Assembly: GCA_963680875.1 (NCBI GenBank)
Contig: OY804588.1
Span: 59,718,369-59,782,368, forward strand
DNA: 64,000 nucleotides
Direction: 5' to 3'
From: Bathymodiolus brooksi
Lineage: Eukaryota; Mollusca; Bivalvia; Mytilida; Modiolidae
Notes under the pieces: model-generated
Database searches by the model: none
What the model saw: the letters and a program-made list of their open reading frames with translations, nothing else
What the model was told of the DNA's origin: nothing
Part shown: positions 24,263-34,793 of the stretch, piece after piece
Position numbering within the stretch: the first letter of the stretch is position 1
Layout: each line of letters opens with the position of its first letter
Position numbers and translations under genes: made by a program

Positions 24263-25359
24263 ATTGTCTCAAAGTTGGTTAATAAGTTTGCAATTTTTTT
24301 TTATAATAGCTACCTTTAATTGAGAAATATATTTATAAGATTCTACTTTTCTCATCTTTTTTTTTCACTTAAATTGATTGATTGGTGTTTAGTGTCAACA
24401 TTAGCAATATTTCAGCTATATCGTGGCGTGTCTTAACTTTTTAATATTTCTCTATAATTAATGAAAACATCATTTCACATATTTTTTTCATCCTTACCAG
24501 TAACCAATAGAATTATTCTTACATCATGTTCATGATATAGATTATCAAAATCATAATATTCGCTTTTTATTATTTAGGGAAAGGACTTCACTAATGTTGT
24601 TATAACTTGTATCCCATCCCATTTGCAACTTTTATGCAAATAAAATATGTTTAAACTATTAAAAGTTAGGGCTGTGGTGTTTAACACCACTTCAAACAAT
24701 ATTTCACTTTTTATTCAATACTATCATGCTATGAATATATAATTTGCTATGAAATATATAACATGTTCAGTCGAGTGGGCATTTAGTGACCTTGACAACT
24801 CAAACGTGCATCTCTGAACATTTAGTGTTGTGCATTTTACATGCATTGTTTCTTAGTTAGATTAGTCCCATTCTCTTTGATGTAGGCAAAAACAAAATTT
24901 ATATACAGTATATACAACATATATTACTCTCCAATATTCAATCAACCAAACATTAGAAATAACATACTCTCCAATGCCATGTGTAGGAGGTCATATTAAT
25001 AAGAGATTTCTCCCGAAATAACATCCTTTTCATTATCTTTTAATAACATTTATGTCACGGCTTTCCGAGTTTAACCGTTTGACTCAGAAAACCGTGGTAT
25101 AAATGATGTGTAACATGAAGCCATGCAATATCATGGATCTAGGTCTGCAGCCCAGATTTAAAGTGTGCAATATCTCGTATCTGCGTGTATTATTTCACAG
25201 TTCTTAACTCTGTTGTTTACATTCTGGTATATAAATCATAAAACGTTCAAAGGAAAAGAATGCATTCATGTTACAACAAGACATTTAAGGGATAGTTGCC
25301 TTCTCGCCGACATTCGTCAACATCATTAAATACTTTCTAATATTAAAGTGGTACAATAC

Positions 25360-25416
25360 CTGTTGGTGTAGACGGGGTGCTTTCCGTAGCCACTGTTGAA
25401 ACTGCCGTTGTTGATA
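25360..25416 (-). CDS. Mucin-like gene, exon E11 (19-codon PTS linker)
   Basis: This 57-base exon has acceptor TTTTCAAATAG and donor CAACAG/GTATTG; both ends are phase 1. It reads VSTTAVSTVATESTPSTPT. It joins the C-terminal end of the globular domain (E10, ...RACFEPI) to the giant E12 array, whose first residues are VHTTSIT. Its small size makes the call depend on matching phases and composition. Confidence 0.65.
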
Positions 25417-26001
25417 CTATTTGAAAATATATAGAAATAACAATTGAAATATCAAAACAAACAGTCAACGTTTAATGGGTTAAGGTTAGGGTTATGGTGT
25501 TTAACGCCATTTTCAAGAATGTTTCAGCTATTTGGCGGTCCTCCTAGCAGAGAGAAAAAATGCATCAGCAGTTTTTATGTTTTTAAATTGCTGAAGTGTC
25601 AGTAGCTAGACAAAATATGGCAGCAACAGCTTTATATACATTAAAAGCATTATAATCCTAGTAACAAAGCCAAAAATAGCAAAGATAGATATAAATCAAA
25701 CTACTATAAAATCATGGAAACGACGGTCATCTTTAAAATGTCCATCTCCTTATAATGACAGCCATCTTTAAAATGTATAAAATCTCCTTATATAAAATGC
25801 ATAAAACAAATCCAATGCTTCAAAACCAATCAAAGGATGAGATAAATTTCTTAAATTTACCATATGCACCACGAGTGTATTACCTATGGGCTCAAATCAA
25901 ACTACTTCACGATCGTGAAAATGGCAGCCATCTTTAAAATGTTCATCATTACATGTAATTTCTTAAATTTGTCATATAAATATTATGAGAGTATTACTTA
26001 C
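25417..26001. other. Intron between E11 and E10
   Basis: It contains a short family A SINE fragment (about 25482-25545, 'ggttagggttatggtgttta'). The motif 'cagccatctttaaaatgt' is repeated three times between 25729 and 25940. No exon was seen. Confidence 0.45.
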
Positions 26002-26137
26002 CTATAGGTTCAAAGCAAGCTCTTATTTCCACGTTTCTTATTGTAAGTGGCAATTGGTCGTTTTCTGGTTCTATTTTCAAAATTATAATATTTCCTTCAG
26101 CATCTTTTAAATCAATAGGGCTACCAAAACTGGTGAC
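26002..26137 (-). CDS. Mucin-like gene, exon E10: second half of Cys-bounded domain
   Basis: This 136-base exon starts in phase 0 and ends in phase 1. The acceptor is TTTTTTTCAG and the donor CTATAG/GTAAGT. It reads VTSFGSPIDLKDAEGN, then IIILKIEPENDQLPL, then TIRNVEIRACFEPI. Alternating hydrophobic strands and the closing IRNVEIRACFEP resemble the last strands of a beta-sandwich. The Cys near the end could pair with the one at the start of E9. It joins E9 in frame: SEIT + VTSFG. I know similar IRNV-ACFEP tails beside Thr-rich linkers in invertebrate secreted proteins but cannot name the family. The phase-0 intron between E9 and E10 is the only one of its kind found in the gene, which suggests that the two exons travel as one module. 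Confidence 0.75.
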
Positions 26138-26994
26138 CTGAAAAAAATAACAATAAACGACATACAATGACACCTGAATAAACTGGACCCCTGTTTAAAT
26201 GAACATTAGATAAAACAAGATGAACTGTGAGCTAATGCTCACTTATGATACCCCTGCTCTTCAGCAAACAGGAAGTAGGAATCTGACGGGTCAAAAAACG
26301 CTTCCCACGATATGGGGTACCTATATGAAGCTTGTGACCAAATATCAGATTTCTGCCATCAATAGTTGTTGAGAAAAATGCGAAGGACGGAAGAATGGAC
26401 AGACGAACAGAGGTAAAACAGTATACCCCCCTCCCCCTTCGGGGAGCGGGGGTATAATTACAATGTAGGAAATCTTTGTTAATGTAACCTGTAAAAACCG
26501 AACAACTGTCTATTTCGACAACAAAAATAGTCCCGAGGATGTTTCACTGTAATATCCATTCAACTACACAAATCCAATACTTTAAAAAAAAGTGATATAA
26601 AAATATAACAAAGATGTTGAAGAGGTAATTAGATTTCGGGAGTATATAACCTATCATTGGAAACTTGAGGTTAGTATATACCGCTCTAGAAAACCATATG
26701 ATGTAGTTAAAATAATGTCAGAGAAAACCCAAGGGGCAATCAAGAATGGACAATCCAGAGACACTGGCAACATTGGGTACACAAGACACAGGACGAAGAC
26801 AAACAAAAGAAAAACAACACTGAAAAAGGTTTGTCATATTAAAAATGTCAATGCATGCCCTATATTATAATGTTTACCTGCATCTTCTGGGTTATATGAA
26901 TGACTCACCATTTCATAGTTCCACCATTTGAATGAAAACCCTAGACATTTGCAAACCCAAATGAAAAATTTAATAATTATGAAAGGGAACGTAC
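26138..26994. other. Intron between E10 and E9
   Basis: It contains the interspersed element at 26219-26459 and, at about 26718-26825, a copy of the repeat also seen at 37970-38110 and (reversed) 56925-57110. A cryptic AG...CAG/GTAAAC pair near 26877-26940 has a TGA in the required frame and was rejected as an exon. Confidence 0.5.
26219..26459. mobile_element. Nonautonomous interspersed element ending in gggggtata
   Basis: It begins 'gatgaactgtgagctaatgc' and runs through 'ccaaatatcagatttctgcc' to 'acagacgaacagagg' and 'gtatacccccctccccc', then 'gcgggggtataa'. I recall this layout as a common short interspersed element of bivalves and other invertebrates, with the ending gggggtata typical. 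It has no ORF. The class assignment is uncertain. Confidence 0.5.
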
Positions 26995-27251
26995 CGTAAT
27001 TTCAGATATTAGAACGGCATCTTTCCTAATGATAATAGTCACTGATTCAACATTGTCTTCATCAAATGAAATTGAAGATATTTCAGAAACACCATCTTTA
27101 TCTTTCAGTGTAAATATTAATGTAGGATTGTTGTCAGCATCTGATGGCGTCCATCCCTGAGACGAAAATGCATTCGGTCCATTGACATTAGATGAACTGT
27201 CTACACTAACATCAGAGGGTTCACTACCGACCAACACTACTGTTGCACATG
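26995..27251 (-). CDS. Mucin-like gene, exon E9: first half of Cys-bounded domain
   Basis: This 257-base exon starts in phase 1 and ends in phase 0. The acceptor is TTTTAATGCAG and the donor TTACG/GTACGT. It reads ACATVVLVGSEPSDVSV, then a Ser/Asn-rich stretch, then FSSQGWTPSDADNNP, TLIFTLKDKDGVSEI, SSISFDEDNVESVTI and IIRKDAVLISEIT. With E10 it makes a module of about 131 residues: Cys near the N-terminus, alternating beta strands, acidic loops, and Cys near the C-terminus. It is the only non-repetitive, low-Thr part of the protein seen and probably the only folded domain in the window. The function is unknown; carbohydrate binding or mucin packing are guesses. Confidence 0.75.
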
Positions 27252-27732
27252 CTGCATTAAAATGAGATTGCAGAAATTATTGAATCATGAGTAATTTTAC
27301 TTCTCCTGTATGTATATGAATTTATATTATATCATATGTTAGTGTTCAGTTGATGTTACATCATTATATGTCCATTTGAAAGGGGAAAAAAACAGCTTCC
27401 AATTTTAATAGCGTTTATTGTCAAATTTAAAATTCTGGATGTTCATAAAGAATGTCGGTAGTAAGATATACTGTGAAAGTACTTTTATTTCGTTGGCCCC
27501 AATTTTCGTGATTCTACAAAATGCAGTGATCCATGGGTTTGTGGTTTCAAACATTAATTGTGTTGTCTGTTCTTCTTTGATATACCCCTTTGGTATCTTC
27601 CAACTCTTCTTACAGGCAACAATCAATAGAAAAATTGTATTTCGTTGGGTATTTTTTTCGTGGTTTAAGTGAACCACGAAATCAGCGAAAATTAGAACCC
27701 CATGGTTCATAATACTTTAACAGTAATAGAAT

Positions 27733-27995
27733 TTGATAGAAACATTATTCACCAGACTTGTAGCAAGAGTAACACGACGGTTGCCACATGTGGAGCAGGA
27801 ACTGTGTACCATTACAAAGCACCTGAGTTCACCCCCGGTATTTATTGAGGTTTGTGTTACTCGAGCTCTAGTTTTCTGTGTAGTATTTTGTAGATTATTG
27901 TTTGTCTTTTGTCCTTTTTTTTCTTTCTGTCATTGTACGGTCTGTCCTTTTTCGATTTATGGCTTCTGATTACCCATTTGGCATCTTCAAATTTC
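27733..27995 (+). mobile_element. 3' tail of an RT-encoding retroelement, copy 1
   Basis: It contains 'agtaacacgacggttgccac', 'tgtggagcaggaactg', 'agcacctgagttcacccccg', 'tgtgttactcgagctctag', 'gattattgtttgtcttttg' and 'cttctgattacccatttgg'. The same order occurs at 46024 and, reversed, at 46556. At 59690 it follows a reverse-transcriptase-like coding remnant, which ties these tails to that element. It has no coding sequence. Confidence 0.65.
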
Positions 27996-28324
27996 CTTGA
28001 TAGTATTCATTTATAAGTAAGATTTAAAATTTTGGATGTTCGTGATGAATGTCGGTAGTAAGATATAATAGAATTTGATAGAAATGAATCAAGATAAAAT
28101 TTAAAAATACATTGAAAAAATAAAAAATACCACTCATCAGAACAGTTCCAAGATATAAGGTAAAAATCGAAGAAACAGATGTACAATCATTAAGCCTAAA
28201 ACACATATACATGGCCCGCTCACTTTTCTTGCTTGGAACAGGTACCTCAATAAAATGTAGTCTCTAGTTTTTGTGGGCCCAAACATCCCCTCTTAGTGTA
28301 ATGTGTTCTTCACATGTGAGTAAG

Positions 28325-28535
28325 ATGCCTACCTTCACCTATAACTAGTTAGTCAGCGTTGTTCTAAAGAACGCTGAGTCTTAAAAGTGAATCAACGTAC
28401 TATAAAAATCCAACTAGTACAAACGGACGTCATCATCATTTCATTGAAAATTAACTTATTCTCACCATGATACAGCTGAAAAAAATTGCTGAGTTGGCGT
28501 TAAACAACAATCGCTCACTCACTCGCAATATACAT
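28325..28535 (+). repeat. SINE, family D
   Basis: It ends with 'accatgatacagctgaaaaa' plus 'aattgctgagttggcgttaa' and a 'cgctcactcactcgc' tail. I know closely similar 3' ends (a ...ctcactcactcac tail) as very common gastropod interspersed repeats. The 5' part is not clearly tRNA-like. Confidence 0.5.
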
Positions 28536-28568
28536 ATAAGAAAAAATATTACTAAAATATTTCCTTAC

Positions 28569-28721
28569 CTGTAGTTGTGGGAGATGTTGGAGTCACCGTT
28601 GTACCTGAGGTAACTGTTGTGCCTTGAGTTGTGGAAGCTGATGGAGTTGCTGTGTACGTTCCTGATGGAGTAAATGTTGTTCCTGGTGTTCCTCCAGAAG
28701 TTCCACCACTGACTGTTGTAA
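28569..28721 (-). CDS. Mucin-like gene, exon E8 (unexpanded paralog of E7)
   Basis: This 153-base exon (51 codons) has acceptor TTTCATTCCAG and donor CTACAG/GTAAGG; both ends are phase 1. It reads VTTVSGGTSGGTPGTT, then FTPSGTYTATPSASTTQ, then GTTVTSGTTVTPTSPTTTG. It has a single copy of the 13-residue unit that occurs more than 100 times in E7. It is followed by GTYTATPSAST, which matches the single interruption (GSYSATPSTATSGTT) inside the E7 array. It therefore looks like the unexpanded ancestor or sister of E7. It lies immediately 5' of the globular domain exons. Confidence 0.75.
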
Positions 28722-29203
28722 CTGGAATGAAACAACATTGTACATTGAAAACAATGAGTGCATGTTGACAACGTGAAGGGAGATACCTTTGGGAGAATAA
28801 CAAGAGAATTCATTTTATCTAAAAAAAATCTTAAGATAGCCATTTTTAATTGAAATTGTAGTGCAGTTATATGTTATTTGGTCCAAAAATATTTGTTTTT
28901 TTGTTGATGTTCATCAAAAATATATGTTATCAGTGGTGGGGGTTCTACAACATAACCATATACGTTAAAAATACTAGATACTGGTGACGGTCCCCAATTT
29001 GCAACACAAAGAGCTACCCAGCACGTTCAGACCCAACGTTTCAGTACCAGTCAAATGTTGTCACATTCCTCCTTCGTTTCTATATAATTTTTCCTCATTG
29101 GCGAACTTATTCTTGCCCTGAATATCTATGAAATATTTGACACTGAACGCTAAATAGCCAACAACCAACCAATGAATAGTAATACAATTTGCCTAGTACA
29201 TAC
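28722..29203. other. Intron between E8 and E7, nothing recognised
   Basis: This is AT-rich sequence. No repeat family or exon was recognised. Confidence 0.4.
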
Positions 29204-32200
29204 CTGTTGTTTCCTCCATTGTTGTAGAAGTAATCCATGTAGTTGTGATCCCTCCAGCAGTCGTCGTACTGACTGTTGTACCTGGAGTTCCTCCAGAAGT
29301 TCCACCACTCACTGTTGTACCTGGAGTTCCTCCAGAGGTTCCACCACTCACTGTTGTACCTGGAGTTCCTCCAGAGGTTCCACCACTCACTGTTGTACCT
29401 GGAGTTCCTCCTGAGGTTCCACCACTCACTGTTGTACCTGGAGTTCCTCTAGAAGTTCCACCACTCACTGTTGTACCTGGAGTTCCTCCAGAAGTTCCAC
29501 CACTCACTGTTGTACCTGGAGTTCCTCCAGAAGTTCCACCACTCACTGTTGTACCTGGAGTTCCTCCAGAAGTTCCACCACTCACTGTTGTACCTGGAGT
29601 TCCTCCAGAAGTTCCACCACTCACTGTTGTACCTGGAGTTCCTCCAGAAGTTCCACCACTCACTGTTGTACCTGGAGTTCCTCCAGAAGTTCCACCACTG
29701 ACTGTTGTACCTGGAGTTCCTCCAGAAGTTCCACCACTCACTGTTGTACCTGGAGTTCCTCCAGAGGTTCCACCACTCACTGTTGTACCTGGAGTTCCTC
29801 CAGATGTTCCACCACTCACTGTTGTACCTGGAGTTCCTCCAGAGGTTCCACCACTCACTGTTGTACCTGGAGTTCCTCCAGAAGTTCCACCACTCACTGT
29901 TGTACCTGGAGTTCCTCCAGAAGTTCCACCACTCACTGTTGTACCTGGAGTTCCTCCAGAAGTTCCACCACTCACTGTTGTACCTGGAGTTCCTCCAGAA
30001 GTTCCACCACTCACTGTTGTACCTGGAGTTCCTCCAGAAGTTCCACCACTCACTGTTGTACCTGGAGTTCCTCCAGATGTTCCACCACTCACTGTTGTAC
30101 CTGGAGTTCCTCCAGAAGTTCCACCACTCACTGTTGTACCTGGAGTTCCTCCAGAAGTTCCACCACTAACTGTTGTACCTGGAGTTCCTCCAGAAGTTCC
30201 ACCACTCACTGTTGTACCTGGCGTTCCTCCAGAGGTTCCACCACTCACTGTTGTACCTGGAGTTCCTCCAGAAGTTCCACCACTCACTGTTGTACCTGGA
30301 GTTCCTCCAGAAGTTCCACCACTCACTGTTGTACCTGGAGTTCCTCCAGAAGTTCCACCACTCACTGTTGTACCTGGAGTTCCTCCAGAGGTTCCACCAC
30401 TCACTGTTGTACCTGGAGTTCCTCCAGAAGTTCCACCACTCACTGTTGTACCTGGAGTTCCCCCAGAAGTTCCACCACTCACTGTTGTACCTGGAGTTCC
30501 TCCAGAAGTTCCACCACTCACTGTTGTACCTGGCGTTCCTCCAGAGGTTCCACCACTCACTGTTGAACCTGGAGTTCCTCCAGAAGTTCCACCACTCACT
30601 GTTGTACCTGGAGTTCCTCCAGAAGTTCCACCACTCACTGTTGTACCTGGAGTTCCTCCAGAAGTTCCACCACTGACTGTTGTACCTGGAGTTCCTCCAG
30701 AAGTTCCACCACTCACTGTTGTACCTGGAGTACCCCCAGAAGTTCCACCACTGACTGTTGTACCTGGAGTTCCCCCAGAGGTTCCACCACTGACTGTTGT
30801 ACCTGGAGTTCCTCCAGAAGTTCCACCACTCACTGTTGTACCTGGAGTTCCTCCAGAAGTTCCACCACTCACTGTTGTACCTGGAGTTCCTCCAGAAGTT
30901 CCACCACTCACTGTTGTACCTGGAGTTCCTCCAGAAGTTCCACCACTGACTGTTGTACCTGAAGTTCCTCCGGAAGTCCCACCGCTCACTGTTGTACCTG
31001 GAGTTCCTCCAGAAGTTCCACCACTGACTGTTGTACCTGGAGTTCCTCCAGAAGTTCCACCACTCACTGTTGTACCTGGAGTTCCTCCAGAAGTTCCACC
31101 ACTCACTGTTGTACCTGATGTAGCAGTTGATGGAGTTGCTGAATACGATCCTGTTCCTGTTGTACCTGGAGTTCCTCCAGATGTTCCACCACTCACTGTT
31201 GTACCTGGAGTTCCTCCAGAAGTTCCACCACTCACTGTTGTACCTGGAGTTCCTCCAGAAGTTCCACCACTGACTGTTGTACCTGGAGTTCCTCCGGAAG
31301 TTCCACCACTCACTGTTGTACCTGGAGTTCCTCCAGAAGTTCCACCACTCACTGTTGTACCTGGAGTTCCTCCAGATGTTCCACCACTCACTGTTGTACC
31401 TGGAGTTCCTCCGGAAGTTCCACCACTCACTGTTGTACCTGGAGTTCCTCCAGATGTTCCACCACTGACTGTTGTACCTGGAGTTCCTCCAGAAGTTCCA
31501 CCACTCACTGTTGTACCTGGAGTTCCCCCAGAAGTTCCACCACTCACTGTTGTACCTGGAGTTCCACCAGATGTTCCACCACTCACTGTTGTACCTGGAG
31601 TTCCTCCAGAAGTTCCACCACTCACTGTTGTACCTGGAGTTCCTCCAGAAGTTCCACCACTCACTGTTGTGCCTGGCGTTCCTCCAGAAGTTCCACCACT
31701 CACTGTTGTACCTGGAGTTCCTCCAGAGGTACCACCACTCACTGTTGTACCTGGAGTTCCTCCAGAAGTTCCACCACTAACTGTTGTACCTGGAGTACCT
31801 CCAGAAGTTCCACCACTCACTGTTGTACCTGGAGTTCCTCCAGAAGTTCCACCACTCACTGTTGTACCTGGAGTTCCTCCAGAAGTTCCACCACTCACTG
31901 TTGTACCTGGAGTTCCTCCAGAAGTTCCACCACTCACTGTTGTACCTGGAGTTCCTCCAGAAGTTCCACCACTCACTGTTGTACCTGGAGTTCCTCCGGA
32001 AGTTCCACCACTCACTGTTGTACCTGGAGTTCCTCCAGAGGTTCCACCACTCACTGTTGTACCTGGTGTTCCTCCAGAAGTTCCACCACTCACTGTTGTA
32101 CCTGGAGTTCCTCCAGATGTTCCACCACTGACTGTTGTACCTGGAGTTCCTCCAGAAGTTCCACCACTCACTGTTGTACCTTGGGTTCCTCCAGAAGTTC

Positions 32201-33661
32201 CACCACTGACTGTTGTGCCTGGCGTTCCTCCAGAAGTTCCACCACTGACTGTTGTACCTGGAGTTCCTGCAGAGGTTCCACCACTGACTGTTGTACCTGG
32301 AGTTCCTCCAGAAGTTCCACCACTCACTGTTGTACCTGGAGTTCCTCCAGAGGTTCCACCACTCACTGTTGTACCTGGAGTTCCACCAGAAGTTCCACCA
32401 CTCACTGTTGTACCTGGAGTTCCTCCAGAAGTTCCACCACTCACTGTTGTACCTGGAGTTCCTCCAGATGTTCCACCACTCACTGTTGTACCTGGAGTTC
32501 CTTCGGAAGTTCCACCACTCACTGTTGTACCTGGAGTTCCTCCAGAAGTTCCACCACTCACTGTTGTACCTGGAGTTCCTCCAGAAGTTCCACCACTCAC
32601 TGTTGTACCTGGAGTTCCTCCAGAAGTTCCACCACTCACTGTTGTACCTGGGGTTCCTCCAGAAGTTCCACCACTGACTGTTGTGCCTGGCGTTCCTCCA
32701 GAAGTTCCACCACTGACTGTTGTACCTGGAGTTCCTCCAGAGGTTCCACCACTGACTGTTGTACCTGGAGTTCCTCCAGAAGTTCCACCACTCACTGTTG
32801 TACCTGGAGTTCCTCCAGAAGTTCCACCACTAACTGTTGTACCTGGAGTTCCTCCAGAAGTTCCACCACTCACTGTTGTACCTGGAGTTCCTCCAGATGT
32901 TCCACCACTGACTGTTGTACCTGGAGTTCCTCCAGAAGTTCCACCACTCACTGTTGTACCTGGAGTTCCTCCAGAAGTTCCACCACTCACTGTTGTACCT
33001 GGAGTTCCCCCAGAAGTTCCACCACTCACTGTTGTACCTGGAGTTCCACCAGATGTTCCACCACTCACTGTTGTACCTGGAGTTCCTCCAGAAGTTCCAC
33101 CACTCACTGTTGTACCTGGGGTTCCTCCAGAAGTTCCACCACTGACTGTTGTGCCTGGCGTTCCTCCAGAAGTTCCACCACTCACTGTTGTACCTGGAGT
33201 TCCACCAGAGGTTCCACCACTCACTGTTGTACCTGGAGTTCCACCAGAAGTTCCACCACTCACTGTTGTACCTGGAGTTCCTCCAGAAGTTCCACCACTC
33301 ACTGTTGTACCTGGAGTTCCTCCAGAGGTTCCACCACTCACTGTTGTACCTGGAGTTCCTCCAGAGGTTCCACCACTCACTGTTGTACCTGGGGTTCCTC
33401 CAGAAGTTCCACCACTCACTGTTGTACCTGGAGTTCCTCCAGAAGTTCCACCACTCACTGTTGTACCTGGAGTTCCTCCGGAAGTTCCACCACTCACTGT
33501 TGTACCTGGAGTTCCTCCAGAGGTTCCACCACTCACTGTTGTACCTGGAGTTCCTCCAGAAGTTCCACCACTCACTGTTGTACCTGGAGTTCCTCCAGAA
33601 GTTCCACCACTCACTGTTGTACCTGGAGTTCCTCCAGAAGTTCCACCACTCACTGTTGTAA
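29204..33661 (-). CDS. Mucin-like gene, exon E7: 13-residue Gly/Thr repeat array
   Basis: This 4,458-base exon (1,486 codons) is open throughout. The acceptor is AAATTTTTACAG and the donor CAACAG/GTATGT; both ends are phase 1. More than 110 copies of a 13-residue unit, GGTSGGTPGTTVS (39 bp), are almost identical at protein level. Most DNA differences are synonymous: gag/gaa/gat in the antisense strand, and ctc/ctg. One interruption (GTGSYSATPSTATS) lies at about 31110-31160. The exon ends with a unique tail, STTTAGGITTTWITSTTMEETTG, in two parts like E6. The Gly richness makes it unlike the other arrays and more flexible; six of 13 residues can carry O-glycans. The opposite strand is also open over almost the whole length (as Pro/Val repeats), but without splice sites or neighbours, so it is a shadow. 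Confidence 0.85.
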
Positions 33662-34149
33662 CTGTAAAAATTTGAATTAAATGTATCTATATAACTGTAT
33701 TTAGAAATGTTAATTTACTGGTCGTAGTATCTTGTGACAGCCATTGGAAAATTGAGTGATATCTAGTTTAATGCCAACTCAGCAATTTTGTAGCTATATC
33801 ATGGCAAGCACAAATTAATTTTCAATGAAATGATGATGAGGTCTGCTTTGAACTAGATCAACATGCTTAGTTGGATTTCTATAGTGCTAGCTCACTGAAA
33901 CAACAGTCCGCTGGTAAACATGTCGCCCCACTTAGACACATTATCCTGATTCCGAGCCAACCAATGTTTCCTCTTTCTCCTTGATAATGCATGCTTAGCA
34001 GAAAAGCAACAAATACCAATTTTATAATCTTTATTTTGACACAATCGGGGCTCGAACCCACGATCTACCGCCCTCGTGCCAATCACGCTAACCATTAAAT
34101 CACTGATGCGGTAGCCAATGTAAAGAAATACATGTTGTCTCATACATAC
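33662..34149. other. Intron between E7 and E6
   Basis: It holds a short family A SINE-like piece (about 33765-33830) and the family C SINE at 33880-34115. No exon was seen. Confidence 0.5.
33880..34115 (-). repeat. tRNA-derived SINE, family C
   Basis: Read on the minus strand, the head has 'gtgattggcacgagggcggt' and a B box GTGGGTTCGAGCCCC. The body follows, with (plus) 'gcttagcagaaaagcaac', 'ctccttgataatgcatg' and 'acatgtcgccccacttagac' before it. I know the 'acatgtcgccccact' plus 'agacacattatcctg' segment as a common molluscan repeat. It ends near 33880. Confidence 0.6.
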
Positions 34150-34257
34150 CTGTTGTTTCTTCCATTGTTGTAGACATAGAAGGCTGTGTAGTTGTGAACC
34201 CTCCAGCGGTTGTCGTACTGGTATATATTGGGGTTAAAGACGTCGATGTTGTCTCCT
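34150..34257 (-). CDS. Mucin-like gene, exon E6 (unexpanded sister of E7)
   Basis: This 108-base exon (36 codons) has acceptor TCTAACTTTCAG and donor CAACAG/GTATGT; both ends are phase 1. It reads EETTSTSLTPIYTSTT and TAGGFTTQPSMSTTMEETTG. The last 23 residues match the non-repetitive tail of E7 (TTAGGITTTWITSTTMEETTG). The donor flanks of both exons are also alike ('acatacctgttgtttc'). E7 thus looks like an E6-type exon that acquired the 39-bp array. Confidence 0.75.
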
Positions 34258-34486
34258 CTGAAAGTTAGATTGTAAAAGTTGAAATTAAACGTGAGATTGA
34301 AATTATACTTGTACGTAGATTATTTGAAAATATTCTGTTTTTCATAACATTTTACTGTTCTTCTTCAATTTATGGATTCTGATTACCCCCCTTTAGTATC
34401 TTGAAACTCTTCTTACTGTAGCTAGGTAAATTCAATATGACGTTTTAGTTTGGGTAAAACTACTATATCTAAACTTAGGGGGAATT

Positions 34487-34713
34487 TATGGTGTTTAACG
34501 GCACTTTAAACTATATTTCAATTATACATGACAGTTTATTTTATTGGTGGAGGAAACCTGAGTACCAGGACAAACTTTATCACATAATGTTGTATAGAGT
34601 ACACCTCGCCATGTACAGGGTTCGAACTCACAACCTTAGTGGTGATAGGGACTGATTGCACAGGTAATTGTAAATTCAACTACCATACGGATCACAAACA
34701 CGACTGCCCCGAT
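34487..34713 (-). repeat. tRNA-derived SINE, family A
   Basis: The body 'ggtgtttaacggcacttt' runs through 'tttatcacataatgttgtat' to the head. The head holds a B box read in reverse (gggttcgaactcacaac) and ends near 'ccatacggatcacaaacacg'. It is close to full length. Confidence 0.75.
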
Positions 34714-34793
34714 AAATAACATAATAAATCAAGAAAATGTTTACTTTATTTTTCAAAACAGTCTATTTGGTGTTTAGATATCCTTTGAATATA

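Larger units (their letters stand above)
22030..25359. other. Intron between E12 and E11 (3.3 kb)
   Basis: It holds a SINE family C remnant (22291-22415), a family X fragment (23005-23065), a possible LINE ORF2 tail (23384-23500), a 111-bp tandem array (23840-24262) and short family A SINE pieces (24372-24430 and 24668-24715). A relic resembling the E17 acceptor region lies near 23100-23155. Bases 22420-23000 and 24720-25359 show nothing I recognise. Confidence 0.5.
27252..28568. other. Intron between E9 and E8
   Basis: It carries retroelement-tail copies (about 27555-27620 and 27733-27995, plus) and a SINE of another family (28325-28535). Segments around 27415-27460 and 28020-28065 ('aattctggatgttcataa' / 'attttggatgttcgtgat', then 'gaatgtcggtagtaagatat') are a diverged direct repeat. 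No exon was seen. Confidence 0.5.

Noticed and set aside
26877..26940. A 63-base exon candidate between E9 and E10 (GFHSNGGTMKW)
   Set aside because: A TGA follows in the phase needed, and E9 joins E10 directly in phase 0 with a sensible protein junction.
29245..33675. Very long plus-strand frame of PGVPPEVPPLTVV repeats, collagen-like at first sight
   Set aside because: It is the antisense of the 39-bp mucin array. It has no splice sites or flanking exons in that orientation; the minus strand has a matched acceptor, donor and in-frame neighbours.
33880..34115. tRNA gene, from the B box GTGGGTTCGAGCCCC
   Set aside because: No acceptor-stem pairing or terminator. The repeated body identifies a tRNA-derived SINE; the same applies to the B-box sequences at 37.3, 52.0, 52.7 and 63.5 kb.
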